A stretch of DNA of 64,000 nucleotides. It comes from Streptomyces spiralis. GTDB lineage: Bacteria; Actinomycetota; Actinomycetes; Streptomycetales; Streptomycetaceae. A program made the position numbers and the translations under genes. How positions within the stretch are numbered: the first letter of the stretch is position 1; the number at the start of each line of letters is the position of its first letter. Positions 18,529 to 27,161 of the stretch are shown piece after piece. The notes under the pieces are model-generated. The model made no database searches. It had not been told where the DNA came from and worked only from the letters and a program-made list of their open reading frames with translations. Where the stretch lies: positions 124,001-188,000 of the forward strand of contig NZ_BNBC01000009.1 in NCBI RefSeq assembly GCF_014654675.1, read 5' to 3'.

Positions 18529-20448
18529 TCAGGACGTGCCGAAGGCGATGGCCAGATAGCGTTCGCTCGAGCTGGAGAAGTCCGAGGCGTAGACCTGGGA
18601 CATGAACAGGTGCCCGTTGTGGAAGAGGATCTCGGCGTAGTCCGTCGAGAAGCTGGTCTCCGCGTCACGGACCGCCTTGTCCGACGGGTTCTCCAGGAGC
18701 TTGGTCTCCTTGAACGAGGCGCCGTCGATGCTCACGATCTGACCGCCCTTGTCGTAGGGCGGCTCCTTGTACGCGATGATGTTGCCGCCGTCCATGCGCA
18801 GCGGAGTGATGGTGTAGCCCTCTCCCGCGTCGGCGCGCTGGCCGGTCTGCTTGCCGCTGCCGAGGTCGAAGGCGACGACCTCGTTGGTGTCGCGGAAGCT
18901 GCCCGAGCTGCCGTCGTGTTCGGCGGTGGCCAGGTAGGCCCGGTCGTTGCCGATCACGATGCCGGAGCAGCCCTCGATCCTGGTGATCCCGTCGCACTTG
19001 GCGGCGAACCGGTCGGCGGGCACCGAGATCTTGTTGCGCAGGGCGCCCGTCTTGTTGTCGATGCTGAAGATGTCGGAGATGCCGCGGCCCTTGGCGGAGT
19101 CGCCGATGTCCGCCGCGACCACCAGCGGGTCCGTCGACACCACGCTCGCGTACTCGACGCCCGTCGCCATCTTGTACTCGGAGATCACCTTCCCGGACTT
19201 CGGGTCGATGTTCTGGATGTGCAGCTGCGGGTTGTCGTAGTCACCGCACTTGCGCACGGCCACCAGCTTGTCGCCGCCGCCGTAGCCGGCGTCGTAGCAG
19301 GTGTCGCCCGGCTTCGGCGTCCACAGGGCCTTCCCGGTGGCGAGGTCGAAGGCGGCACCGCCGCTGGTGCTGCCCAGGGCGACCGTGCCCCCGCCGATGG
19401 TGACGTTGTCGAGGTTGATCGACTGGTCGCCGGACTTGACCGTCCGCGACCACAGCTTCGTTCCGGCGTCGAGGTCGATCGCCGAGACCTGGGAACAGCC
19501 GTGGTAGCGCTTGTCCTTGGTCGGCATGGCGGGCTCGTAGGCGATCACCGTCTTGTGGTCCGACGTGACGTGGCGGGTGACCTGGCACACCGGGCCGGGC
19601 AGCTTGATCGTCCACAGCTTGGTGCCCTTGCCGGGGTCGTAGCCGACGATCTCGGCGACGCCGCTCTTGGCGTACACCTTGTCGGTGAGCCAGGAGCCGG
19701 AGACGGTGGTGGTGTCGTCCACCTTCGGCATCGGCACCTGGAAGAGCACCTTGGCGTTGGTGTCGGCCGGCGCCTTCTCGTCGCCGCGGGTCGGCGTGCC
19801 GCCGCTGCCGCCCTTGTCGCCGCCCTTGCCTCCGGTGCCGCCGCTGGTGCCGGCGGTGTCCTTCTTGCCGCCGCTGTCGCCGGACGAGCTCGCGTACAGG
19901 ACGCCGCCGCCGACGATCAGCGCGATCGCGACGACGGCCGCGACGATGATCAGCAGCTGCTTCTTCTTCTCCCTGTCGCCGCCCGGCAGGCCCGCCTGCG
20001 CCTGCGCCGGCACGGTGGCCTGCTGACCCGGATGGCCCGGCTGGCCGGGGTATCCGTAACCGGGCTGCGGAGTGCCGTACGCGCCCGGCTGCGGGGTGCC
20101 GTACCCACTGGGCTGCTGCTGGGCGTACGGGTTCGGCGCAGGTGCGGGGGCAGGGGCGGGCGTGGCCGGCCGGCCGGGGTAGCCGTAGCCCGCGGGCTGC
20201 TGCGGCGGCTGCGGGGGCTGGGGCGCCTGCGGGTAGCCGTAGCCGGGCTGGGGCTGCGGCGGACCCGACGGCGGCTGCGCCGGAGGCGGCGGGGTCTGCG
20301 GGGCGCCCTGGGGCGGCTGGGGTGCCTGCGGGTAGCCGTAGCCCGGGGCCGGCTGCTGCGGCGGCTGCGCGGGCCGCTGGTCCTGCGGCTGGCCGTAACC
20401 ACCCTGCTGCGGCGGCTGGTTGGGCGGCGGGGGAGGCGGCTGGGTCAT
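18529..20448 (-). CDS. Pro/Gln-rich membrane-anchored PQQ-like beta-propeller protein (copy A)
   Basis: 639 residues. The N-terminal ~150 residues are cytoplasmic, low-complexity Pro/Gln/Gly/Tyr with repeated GYGYPQ units; then comes a KKK-anchored membrane helix (LLIIVAAVVAIALIVGGGVLYA), a Gly/Ser/Lys linker, and an extracellular domain of about 400 residues with PQQ/WD-like blades (for example KLWSRTVKSGD, GKALWTPKPGDTC). Six extracellular Cys fall in three spaced pairs. ATG 20448 is preceded by GAGGT. It is a tandem paralog of the next upstream gene with exactly the same length. No catalytic residues are recognised; a sensory or scaffold role is possible. Confidence 0.85.
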   Translation of the reverse strand: MTQPPPPPPNQPPQQGGYGQPQDQRPAQPPQQPAPGYGYPQAPQPPQGAPQTPPPPAQPPSGPPQPQPGYGYPQAPQPPQPPQQPAGYGYPGRPATPAPAPAPAPNPYAQQQPSGYGTPQPGAYGTPQPGYGYPGQPGHPGQQATVPAQAQAGLPGGDREKKKQLLIIVAAVVAIALIVGGGVLYASSSGDSGGKKDTAGTSGGTGGKGGDKGGSGGTPTRGDEKAPADTNAKVLFQVPMPKVDDTTTVSGSWLTDKVYAKSGVAEIVGYDPGKGTKLWTIKLPGPVCQVTRHVTSDHKTVIAYEPAMPTKDKRYHGCSQVSAIDLDAGTKLWSRTVKSGDQSINLDNVTIGGGTVALGSTSGGAAFDLATGKALWTPKPGDTCYDAGYGGGDKLVAVRKCGDYDNPQLHIQNIDPKSGKVISEYKMATGVEYASVVSTDPLVVAADIGDSAKGRGISDIFSIDNKTGALRNKISVPADRFAAKCDGITRIEGCSGIVIGNDRAYLATAEHDGSSGSFRDTNEVVAFDLGSGKQTGQRADAGEGYTITPLRMDGGNIIAYKEPPYDKGGQIVSIDGASFKETKLLENPSDKAVRDAETSFSTDYAEILFHNGHLFMSQVYASDFSSSSERYLAIAFGTS

Positions 20449-20527
20449 GACGGTACCTCGGATGAACGGGACGGGGTCGGGAGCGGTACGCAACGGCGCC
20501 GGCCGCGCTCGGGCGGCCGGCCTCGCC

Positions 20528-22447
20528 TCACTTGCCGAAGGCGAGCATCAGCTTCTCCCTCGACTCGTCGTTGCCGCTCAGCCGGGTGGTGGAGATGTAG
20601 AAGCGTCCGTCGACCCAGTCGACGTCCCGGGAGAAGAAGCCGTTCTCGATCTCCGCGGTGCTCTGCGGGTTCTGCAGCAGCTTGGTGATGGTGTGGGCCG
20701 ACCCGGTGGCCGACACGGACACGACCTGGCCGCCCGCGTCGTACGACGGCTCGACGTACGCGACGAGATTCCCGTTCTCCACCCTGATCGGCAGCATCGA
20801 GGTGTCCTGCGGGGACTTCACCCGCCACTTCTCCTTGCCGGTGGCGAGGTTGACGGCCACGACCTCGTTGGCGCCGGTGGTGGCCTGCGTGGGCAGGTAG
20901 AGCGTGGTGGCGTCGGAGGCGACGGCCCGGCAGCCCTGGAGGTCGCGCTCCAGGATGGCCCAGCCGCACTGCGGGTCGAAGGAGGCCTTGGAGTCGACCT
21001 GGGAGCGGACGGATCCGTCGTTGTTCAGGGTCGAGATGTTGTAGTGCTTCTTGTTCTCGTCGGTCGAGTACAGCACGACGGGGTCGACGGAGAAGGCCCG
21101 CTGGACCGTCCAGCCCTTGGGGATCTTCCTGGTCCACTTGACCTTGCCGGTGGCCGGGTCGAGCTCCTGCACCTCGTCGTGCTCGTTGGAGCTGCCCGCA
21201 CCGCAGGACGAGACCGCGATCAGCCGGGTGCCGCCCGCGAACGCGCCCGGGAAGCAGGCCTCGCCGTACCGCTTCTTGTCGTAGAGCTTGCGGCCGCTGT
21301 CGATGTCGTAGGCGACCCCCGACTGCGAGCGGCCCACCATCAGCGTCTTGCCGGTGACGGTCAGCTCGATGGTGATCGTGCTGTCGAACAGCTCGCCGTC
21401 GGAGACCTTGGTGCTCCAGCCCTTCTTGCCGGTGTTCAGGTCGATCTGCTGGAGCTGGTTGCAGGTGGCGCGGTCGCTGGAGCCGCTCTCGTAGGCCACG
21501 ACGACCTTGTCGTCGGCAGACTTCTGCGGGGTCACCGCGCAGATCTTCTGCGGGAAGGTGATCGGCGCCCACGTGGGCTTGCCGTCGCCGACGTTGTAGG
21601 CCAGGACCTGCTTGTACGCCGCCTTCACCGCCGCCTTGTCGGTGATCCACATGCCGGGGGCGTCGGCGCCGGAACCGGGCGCGTCGGGCGCCTCCTTGTA
21701 CCAGAGCACCTTCGCCTCGCCGTCCTTGCGGCCCGAGTTGAGGTCCTCCGGGTCATCGCCGCCGTCGCCGCTGCCGTCGCCGGGGTTGACCGGATCGCCG
21801 GACGCGGACGACCCCGAGGGCTTGGAGTCGCCGCTCTTCTGCGCGACCGGCTTCTTCTTGCCGCCGTCGTCGCCGCTGGTGACGGCCCACACGGTGCCGC
21901 CGACGACGAGCAGCGCGGCCACCGCGGCGCCGATCAGGACGGCGGGCTTGCCCTTGAACGGGTTGCGGGAGCCGCCGCCGGGCGGCGGGGTGCCGGGCGC
22001 GCCCGGGAACTGGGCCTGCGGGTAGCCGTAACCGGGCTGCTGCCCGTACGGGCCGGGCTGACCCGGCTGACCGTACGGACCGGGCTGCTGCGGGTAGCCG
22101 TACGGACCTGGCTGCTGCCCTGGCTGCGGCGGCCGGTCGTAGGGGCCGGGCGCGGGTGTGCCGGGTGCGGGGGCACCGGGTGCGGCGGGCGCGCCGTAGG
22201 GGCCCGGCTGGGCGTACGGTCCGGTCGGCCCCGGCTGGCCGGGCCGGCCGTAGGGGCCGGGCTGCTGCGGGTAGCCGTAGCCGGGCTGGGGCTGCGGCGG
22301 ACCGGACGGCGGCTGCGCCGGAGGCGGCGGGGTCTGCGGGGCGTCCTGCGGCGGCTGCGCCGGAGGCGGGGGCGTGGCCTGCCGTGGGTCCTGCGGTTCC
22401 GGTGGTCCGAATCCGCCGTGCGGCGGCTGGTTGGGCGGCTGAGTCAT
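20528..22447 (-). CDS. Pro/Gln-rich membrane-anchored PQQ-like beta-propeller protein (copy B)
   Basis: 639 residues with the same layout as copy A: a Pro/Gly/Tyr-rich N-terminus with GYPQQPGPYG repeats, one membrane helix (AVLIGAAVAALLVVGGTVWAVT), an acidic/Ser linker and an extracellular beta-propeller with blades such as GKKGWSTKVSDGEL and GKVKWTRKIPKGW. The three extracellular Cys pairs are at matching places. A segment in the N-terminal region (TPPPPAQPPSGPPQPQPGYG) is identical to copy A. It lies 79 bases upstream of copy A in the same direction; the two are probably co-transcribed. Function not recognised. Confidence 0.85.
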   Translation of the reverse strand: MTQPPNQPPHGGFGPPEPQDPRQATPPPPAQPPQDAPQTPPPPAQPPSGPPQPQPGYGYPQQPGPYGRPGQPGPTGPYAQPGPYGAPAAPGAPAPGTPAPGPYDRPPQPGQQPGPYGYPQQPGPYGQPGQPGPYGQQPGYGYPQAQFPGAPGTPPPGGGSRNPFKGKPAVLIGAAVAALLVVGGTVWAVTSGDDGGKKKPVAQKSGDSKPSGSSASGDPVNPGDGSGDGGDDPEDLNSGRKDGEAKVLWYKEAPDAPGSGADAPGMWITDKAAVKAAYKQVLAYNVGDGKPTWAPITFPQKICAVTPQKSADDKVVVAYESGSSDRATCNQLQQIDLNTGKKGWSTKVSDGELFDSTITIELTVTGKTLMVGRSQSGVAYDIDSGRKLYDKKRYGEACFPGAFAGGTRLIAVSSCGAGSSNEHDEVQELDPATGKVKWTRKIPKGWTVQRAFSVDPVVLYSTDENKKHYNISTLNNDGSVRSQVDSKASFDPQCGWAILERDLQGCRAVASDATTLYLPTQATTGANEVVAVNLATGKEKWRVKSPQDTSMLPIRVENGNLVAYVEPSYDAGGQVVSVSATGSAHTITKLLQNPQSTAEIENGFFSRDVDWVDGRFYISTTRLSGNDESREKLMLAFGK

Positions 22448-22660
22448 CAGCGCGTTTCCCCCTCATCGACTGATTTTTAGCCACGCCCTGAGATTCGCGA
22501 AGGCCCCAGAGTCGCACTCACACAGGCCGGACACTTCTCCGGCCGCTCTTTCTTATCACCCGGCACCGACACGCCACCGGGCCGCGTCCGCCCCTGTTCC
22601 CAAGGGAGAACCGGCCCGTGATGCCCCCGTTACGCGCCTTCACGACCCCTTCACGCGGGG

Positions 22661-22716
22661 CACGCGCCGGTCTTCACGCGCCGGTCTTCACGCGCCGGTC
22701 TTCACGCGCCGGTCTT
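22661..22716 (+). repeat. Four tandem copies of a 14-bp unit
   Basis: The unit CACGCGCCGGTCTT is repeated exactly four times (22661-22674, 22675-22688, 22689-22702, 22703-22716), with a degenerate lead-in from about 22642. The array ends 7 bases from the stop codon of the ABC-F gene, so on the minus strand it is the immediate 3' untranslated region. Confidence 0.95.
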
Positions 22717-22722
22717 CACCGC

Positions 22723-24534
22723 CTAGGCGTCCTCGGCCAGTTCGAGCCAGCGCAGCTCCAGTTCCTCGCGCTCCCCCGTCAGGTCGCGCAGCCGGGCGTC
22801 GAGTTCGGCCACCTTCGCGAAGTCCGTGGCGTTCTCGGCGATCTGGGCGTGCAACGTGGTCTCCTTCTCGGAGATCCGGTCCAACTGCCGCTCGATCTTC
22901 TGGAGTTCCTTCTTCGCGGCGCGCTGCTCGGCGGCGCTCTTCTCCGTGGTCGCCGGCTTGGGCGCGGCGGTGGCGGCGGCGCGCGCGGCGACCGACTCCT
23001 CCATGCTCCGGCGCCGCTCAAGGTACTCGTCGATGCCGCGCGGCAGCATGCGCAGCGTGCCGTCGCCGAGGAGGGCGTGCACCGTGTCGGTGGTGCGCTC
23101 GACGAAGAACCGGTCGTGGGAGATGACGATCATCGAGCCGGGCCAGCCGTCGAGGAGGTCCTCCAGCTGGGTGAGGGTCTCGATGTCGAGATCGTTGGTG
23201 GGCTCGTCGAGGAAGAGGACGTTGGGCTCGTCCATGAGCAGGCGCAGCAGCTGAAGCCGGCGCCGCTCACCGCCGGACAGGTCGCCCACCGGCGTCCACT
23301 GCTTCTCCTTGCTGAAGCCGAACATCTCGCACAGCTGGCCGGCGGTCATCTCCCGCCCCTTGCCGAGATCCACGCGCTCGCGCACCTGCTGCACGGCCTC
23401 CAGGACCCGCCAGGTGGGGTCGAGTTCGGCGACCTCCTGGGACAGGTACGCCAGCTTCACCGTCCTGCCGACGGCGATCCGGCCGCCCGCGGGCTGTGCC
23501 TCGCCCTCGGTCCGGGCGGCCTGCTGCATGGCCCGCAGCAGGGAGGTCTTGCCGGCGCCGTTGACGCCGACGAGACCGATGCGGTCGCCGGGGCCGAGCT
23601 GCCAGGTGACGTGCTTGAGCAGCACCTTGGGCCCGGCCTGGACGGTCACGTCCTCCAGGTCGAAGACGGTCTTGCCGAGCCGCGAGGAGGCGAACTTCAT
23701 CAGCTCGCTGCGGTCCCGCGGCGGCGGCACGTCCTTGATCAGCTCGTTGGCGGCCTCGACGCGGAAGCGCGGCTTGGACGTACGGGCGGGGGCGCCGCGC
23801 CGCAGCCAGGCCAGCTCCTTGCGGACCAGGTTCTGCCGCTTGGCCTCCTCGGAGGCGGCGATGCGCTCGCGTTCGGCGCGCGCGAAGACGTAGTCGGAGT
23901 AGCCGCCGTCGTACTCGTGGACCGTGCCGCGCTGCACGTCCCACATGCGGGTGCAGACCTGGTCGAGGAACCACCGGTCGTGGGTGACGCAGACCAGCGC
24001 CGAGCGCCGGCTGCGCAGGTGCCCGGCGAGCCAGGCGATGCCCTCGACGTCGAGGTGGTTGGTGGGCTCGTCCAGGACGATCAGGTCCTGCTCCTCGATG
24101 AGCAGCTTGGCCAGCGCGATGCGCCGCCGCTCACCACCGGACAACGGTCCGATGACGGTGTCCAGCCCCTTGGGGAAGCCGGGCAGGTCGAGCCCGCCGA
24201 ACAGTCCCGTCAGCACGTCCCTGACCTTGGCGTTGCCCGCCCACTCGTGGTCGGCCATGTCCCGGATGACCTCGTGCCGGACGGTCGCCTCGGGGTCGAG
24301 GGAGTCGTGCTGCGTGAGCACCCCGAGCCGCAGCCCGCCGGAGTGCGTGACCCGCCCGGAGTCGGCCTCCTCCAGCTTGGCGAGCATCCGGATGAGCGTG
24401 GTCTTGCCGTCGCCGTTGCGTCCGACGACCCCGATCCGGTCCCCCTCGGACACGCCGAGTGACACACCGTCGAGCAGGGCACGCGTGCCGTACACCTTGC
24501 TGACGTTCTCGACATTGACCAGGTTGACGGCCAT
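22723..24534 (-). CDS. ABC-F family ATPase
   Basis: 603-residue soluble protein with two ABC domains and no membrane helices. Walker A: GRNGDGKTT and GVNGAGKTS; signatures LSGGERRRIAL and LSGGERRRLQLL; Walker B: LIVLDEPTNHLD and VLFLDEPTNDLD. A Lys/Glu-rich coiled coil (AAKKELQKIERQLDRI) near the C-terminus resembles Uup. ABC-F proteins act on the ribosome in translation factor or antibiotic-protection roles; which applies here is not evident. It is divergent from the Uma2-like gene. Confidence 0.92.
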   Translation of the reverse strand: MAVNLVNVENVSKVYGTRALLDGVSLGVSEGDRIGVVGRNGDGKTTLIRMLAKLEEADSGRVTHSGGLRLGVLTQHDSLDPEATVRHEVIRDMADHEWAGNAKVRDVLTGLFGGLDLPGFPKGLDTVIGPLSGGERRRIALAKLLIEEQDLIVLDEPTNHLDVEGIAWLAGHLRSRRSALVCVTHDRWFLDQVCTRMWDVQRGTVHEYDGGYSDYVFARAERERIAASEEAKRQNLVRKELAWLRRGAPARTSKPRFRVEAANELIKDVPPPRDRSELMKFASSRLGKTVFDLEDVTVQAGPKVLLKHVTWQLGPGDRIGLVGVNGAGKTSLLRAMQQAARTEGEAQPAGGRIAVGRTVKLAYLSQEVAELDPTWRVLEAVQQVRERVDLGKGREMTAGQLCEMFGFSKEKQWTPVGDLSGGERRRLQLLRLLMDEPNVLFLDEPTNDLDIETLTQLEDLLDGWPGSMIVISHDRFFVERTTDTVHALLGDGTLRMLPRGIDEYLERRRSMEESVAARAAATAAPKPATTEKSAAEQRAAKKELQKIERQLDRISEKETTLHAQIAENATDFAKVAELDARLRDLTGEREELELRWLELAEDA

Positions 24535-24691
24535 TTCACTCCTGTGCAGGGGGGCGGGTCAGCCTTCAAGCGTAGGGCCTTCGGGGTGGGGGGTGACGCG
24601 CGAGGGGATGGTCACTCTTTGTGATGACGTGATCGGGAAACGGCCGCTACCGTGGAGGGCAGGCAGCAGGATCCCGTCCATGGGAGGAACC

Positions 24692-25285
24692 ATGACCGCC
24701 GAGTCCGTCAAGCACCGAGTCGAGTGGCCGGTGCCACCGCAGGACGGCTACACCGTGGACGACCTGTTCACGCTGCCGGATCTCCCGCCGCACACCGAGC
24801 TGATCGACGGGAGCCTGGTGTTCGTGAGTCCGCAGCGCCGTTTCCACTACCTTGTGATCAACTTGCTGTTCAACGGGCTCTGCAGCTCGCTCGCCCCGGA
24901 GTTCAGTGTCGAACGGGAGATGACCGTCGTCCTCGACAAGCGCAACGGCCCGGAACCCGACGTCAGCGTGGTTCGGGCCGACGCGGTCACCGGGCTGGAG
25001 CAGACCAGGTTTCAGGCCGAGGACGTACTGCTCGCCGTGGAGGTCGTGTCCCCGGACTCGGAATCCCGCGACCGTACGACCAAACCGCAGAAGTACGCCG
25101 CCGCGGGCATCCCGAACTTCTGGCGGGTCGAGCAGGACGGAACCACGGGCGGGCCCATCATTCACGTCTATGAGCTCGAACCACTCAGCAACTCCTACGT
25201 ACACATGGGCATACACCGCGAACGGATCAAGGTTGACAAGCCCTACCCCATCGACATCGACCTGACCGCGATTGGCAAGGGCTGA
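24692..25285 (+). CDS. Uma2-family putative restriction-endonuclease-like protein (DUF820)
   Basis: 197 residues. The conserved PD-(D/E)xK-like core is visible: TELIDGSLVF, then PEPDVSVVRAD and LLAVEVVSPDSESRD, followed by KPQKYAAAGIPNFW. The family is abundant in Streptomyces and cyanobacteria and its biological role is unsettled. ATG 24692 has GGGAGGAA upstream at 24682-24689. It is a single gene, convergent with ispE with a 5-base gap. Confidence 0.88.
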   Translation: MTAESVKHRVEWPVPPQDGYTVDDLFTLPDLPPHTELIDGSLVFVSPQRRFHYLVINLLFNGLCSSLAPEFSVEREMTVVLDKRNGPEPDVSVVRADAVTGLEQTRFQAEDVLLAVEVVSPDSESRDRTTKPQKYAAAGIPNFWRVEQDGTTGGPIIHVYELEPLSNSYVHMGIHRERIKVDKPYPIDIDLTAIGKG

Positions 25286-25290
25286 GCTCC

Positions 25291-26184
25291 TCAGAGAACC
25301 GCCGCCCCCACCGCCGGGCTCTCCGCCGTCCGCACTGTCCGGCACGTCCCCGACGCGAGCAGCGCCCCCGCCACCGAAGCGGCCGTCTCCGTGTCAGGGA
25401 CCAGGAACGCCGTCGTAGGCCCCGACCCCGACACCAGCCCCGCCCGCGCGCCCGCCGCACGCCCCGCCGCGAGTGTGTCCGCCAGCGACGGCCGCAGGGA
25501 CAGCGCCGCGGGCTGGAGGTCGTTGGAGAGCGCGGCGGCGAGCGCGGTCGCGTCCCCCTTCGCCAGCGCGGCCAGCAGGTCCTCGGAGGCCACCGGTTCG
25601 GGGACCTCGATCCCCTCGTTGAGCCGGTCGAACTCGCCGTACACCGCCGGCGTGGACAGCCCGCCGTCGGCGACCGCGAACACCCAGTGGAAGGTGCCGC
25701 CCACCTCCAGGGCCGTCAGCTGCTCGCCGCGCCCGGTCCCGAGCGCCGCCCCGCCGACCAGGCTGAACGGCACGTCGCTGCCCAGTTCGGCACAGATGGC
25801 GAGGAGTTCGGCGCGCGAGGCGCCCGTACCCCACAGCGTGTTGCAGGCGAGCAGCGCCCCCGCGCCGTCCGCGCTGCCGCCCGCCATGCCGCCGGCGACC
25901 GGGATGTCCTTGGCGATGTGGATGTGGACGGCCGGCTCGATGCCCCGGCGCGCGGCGAGCGCGACGGCCGCGCGGGCGGCGAGGTTGGTGCGATCCAGGG
26001 GGACCTGGGCGGCGTCCGGGCCCTCGCAGGTGACGCGGAGTTCGTCCGCGGGCGTGACGGTGACCTCGTCGTACAGGCCGACCGCGAGGAAGACGTTCGC
26101 CAGGTCGTGGAAGCCGTCCGGGCGGGCGGCGCCGACGGCGAGCTGGACGTTGACCTTGGCCGGGACGCGGACGGTGACGCTCAC
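25291..26184 (-). CDS. ispE: 4-diphosphocytidyl-2-C-methyl-D-erythritol kinase
   Basis: ATP-dependent kinase of the MEP isoprenoid pathway. The 297-residue GHMP kinase starts with [24 protein letters not shown], has the ATP loop [18 protein letters not shown], and [11 protein letters not shown] near the C-terminus. Its ATG overlaps the rsmA stop (ATGA). The rsmA-ispE order is widely conserved in actinobacteria. Confidence 0.96.
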   Translation of the reverse strand: MSVTVRVPAKVNVQLAVGAARPDGFHDLANVFLAVGLYDEVTVTPADELRVTCEGPDAAQVPLDRTNLAARAAVALAARRGIEPAVHIHIAKDIPVAGGMAGGSADGAGALLACNTLWGTGASRAELLAICAELGSDVPFSLVGGAALGTGRGEQLTALEVGGTFHWVFAVADGGLSTPAVYGEFDRLNEGIEVPEPVASEDLLAALAKGDATALAAALSNDLQPAALSLRPSLADTLAAGRAAGARAGLVSGSGPTTAFLVPDTETAASVAGALLASGTCRTVRTAESPAVGAAVL

Positions 26185-27053
26185 TGGTTGTCGGACTCCC
26201 TGTGCTCTGCGATACGCGCGAACTCTTCCACAGTCAGCGATTCACCGCGCGCCTGCGGCGACACCCCGGCCGCGACCAGGGCCGCCTCGGCCGCCGCGGC
26301 CGACCCGGCCCATCCGGCGAGCGCGGCCCGCAGGGTCTTGCGGCGCTGGGCGAAGGCCGCGTCGACCACGGCGAACACCTCGCCCTTGGTGGCCGTGGTC
26401 TTGATCGGCTCGGTGCGCCGCACCAGCGACACCAGCCCGCTGTCGACGTTCGGCGCGGGCCAGAAGACGTTGCGGCCGATCGCGCCGGCCCGCTTGACCT
26501 CGGCGTACCAGTTCGCCTTCACGGACGGCACGCCGTACACCTTGGAGCCGGGAGCGGCGGCGAGCCGGTCGGCGACCTCCGACTGCACCATCACGAGGGT
26601 GCGCTCGATGCTCGGGAAGGTGTCGAGCATGTGCAGCAGCACGGGGACGGCGACGTTGTAGGGCAGGTTCGCCACCAGGGCGGTCGGGGCCGGGCCCGGC
26701 AGCTCGGTGACGTGCATGGCGTCGGAGTGCACCAGGGCGAACCGGTCGGCGCGGTCGGGCATGCGGGCGGCGACGGTCGAGGGCAGCGCGGCGGCGAGCA
26801 CGTCGTCGATCTCGACGGCGGTCACCCGGTCGGCGGCCTGGAGCAGCGCCAGGGTGAGCGAGCCGAGCCCCGGGCCGACCTCGACGACCACGTCCTCGGG
26901 GTGCACGTCGGCGGTGCGGACGATGCGGCGGACCGTGTTCGCGTCGATCACGAAGTTCTGGCCGCGCTGTTTGGTGGGGCGTACGCCGAGGGCGGCCGCC
27001 AGCTCACGGACGTCGGCGGGGCCCAGGAGGGCGTCGGGGGTGGGGCTGCTCAC
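26181..27053 (-). CDS. rsmA: 16S rRNA (adenine1518/1519-N6)-dimethyltransferase
   Basis: Dimethylates two adjacent adenines in the helix 45 loop of 16S rRNA (KsgA). The 290-residue protein has [13 protein letters not shown] motif [16 protein letters not shown], and motif [13 protein letters not shown], which carries the NLPY catalytic signature. It is located between the RpfB-like gene and ispE on the same strand and is translationally coupled to ispE. Confidence 0.97.
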   Translation of the reverse strand: MSSPTPDALLGPADVRELAAALGVRPTKQRGQNFVIDANTVRRIVRTADVHPEDVVVEVGPGLGSLTLALLQAADRVTAVEIDDVLAAALPSTVAARMPDRADRFALVHSDAMHVTELPGPAPTALVANLPYNVAVPVLLHMLDTFPSIERTLVMVQSEVADRLAAAPGSKVYGVPSVKANWYAEVKRAGAIGRNVFWPAPNVDSGLVSLVRRTEPIKTTATKGEVFAVVDAAFAQRRKTLRAALAGWAGSAAAAEAALVAAGVSPQARGESLTVEEFARIAEHRESDNQ

Positions 27054-27072
27054 GGCACAAGGGTACGGGGGT

Positions 27073-27098
27073 CCGGACCAGGTCTCGTCCTGGTCCGG
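27073..27098 (-). terminator. Hairpin between the rpf-like gene and rsmA
   Basis: CCGGACCAGG (27073-27082), loop TCTCGT, CCTGGTCCGG (27089-27098): a perfect 10-bp stem. It is 47 bases downstream of the rpf-like stop and just upstream of the rsmA start, so it could terminate rpf transcription or attenuate rsmA-ispE. Confidence 0.75.
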
Positions 27099-27120
27099 CC
27101 TGCTCGACGAGACACCCCCC

Positions 27121-27161
27121 AGCCGTGCAGCCTGTCACACCCCCCTAGCCGTGCAGCCTGT
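27121..27161 (-). repeat. 26-bp-period duplication over the rpf-like stop codon
   Basis: The 15-base sequence AGCCGTGCAGCCTGT occurs at 27121-27135 and 27147-27161, each preceded by a run of at least five C. The second copy contains the last codons of the rpf-like gene, so the duplication has placed a copy of the 3' coding end just beyond the stop. Confidence 0.85.

Noticed and set aside
22661-22716. Tandem 14-mers considered as a CRISPR array.
   Set aside because: No spacers: the units abut exactly, and no cas gene is present.
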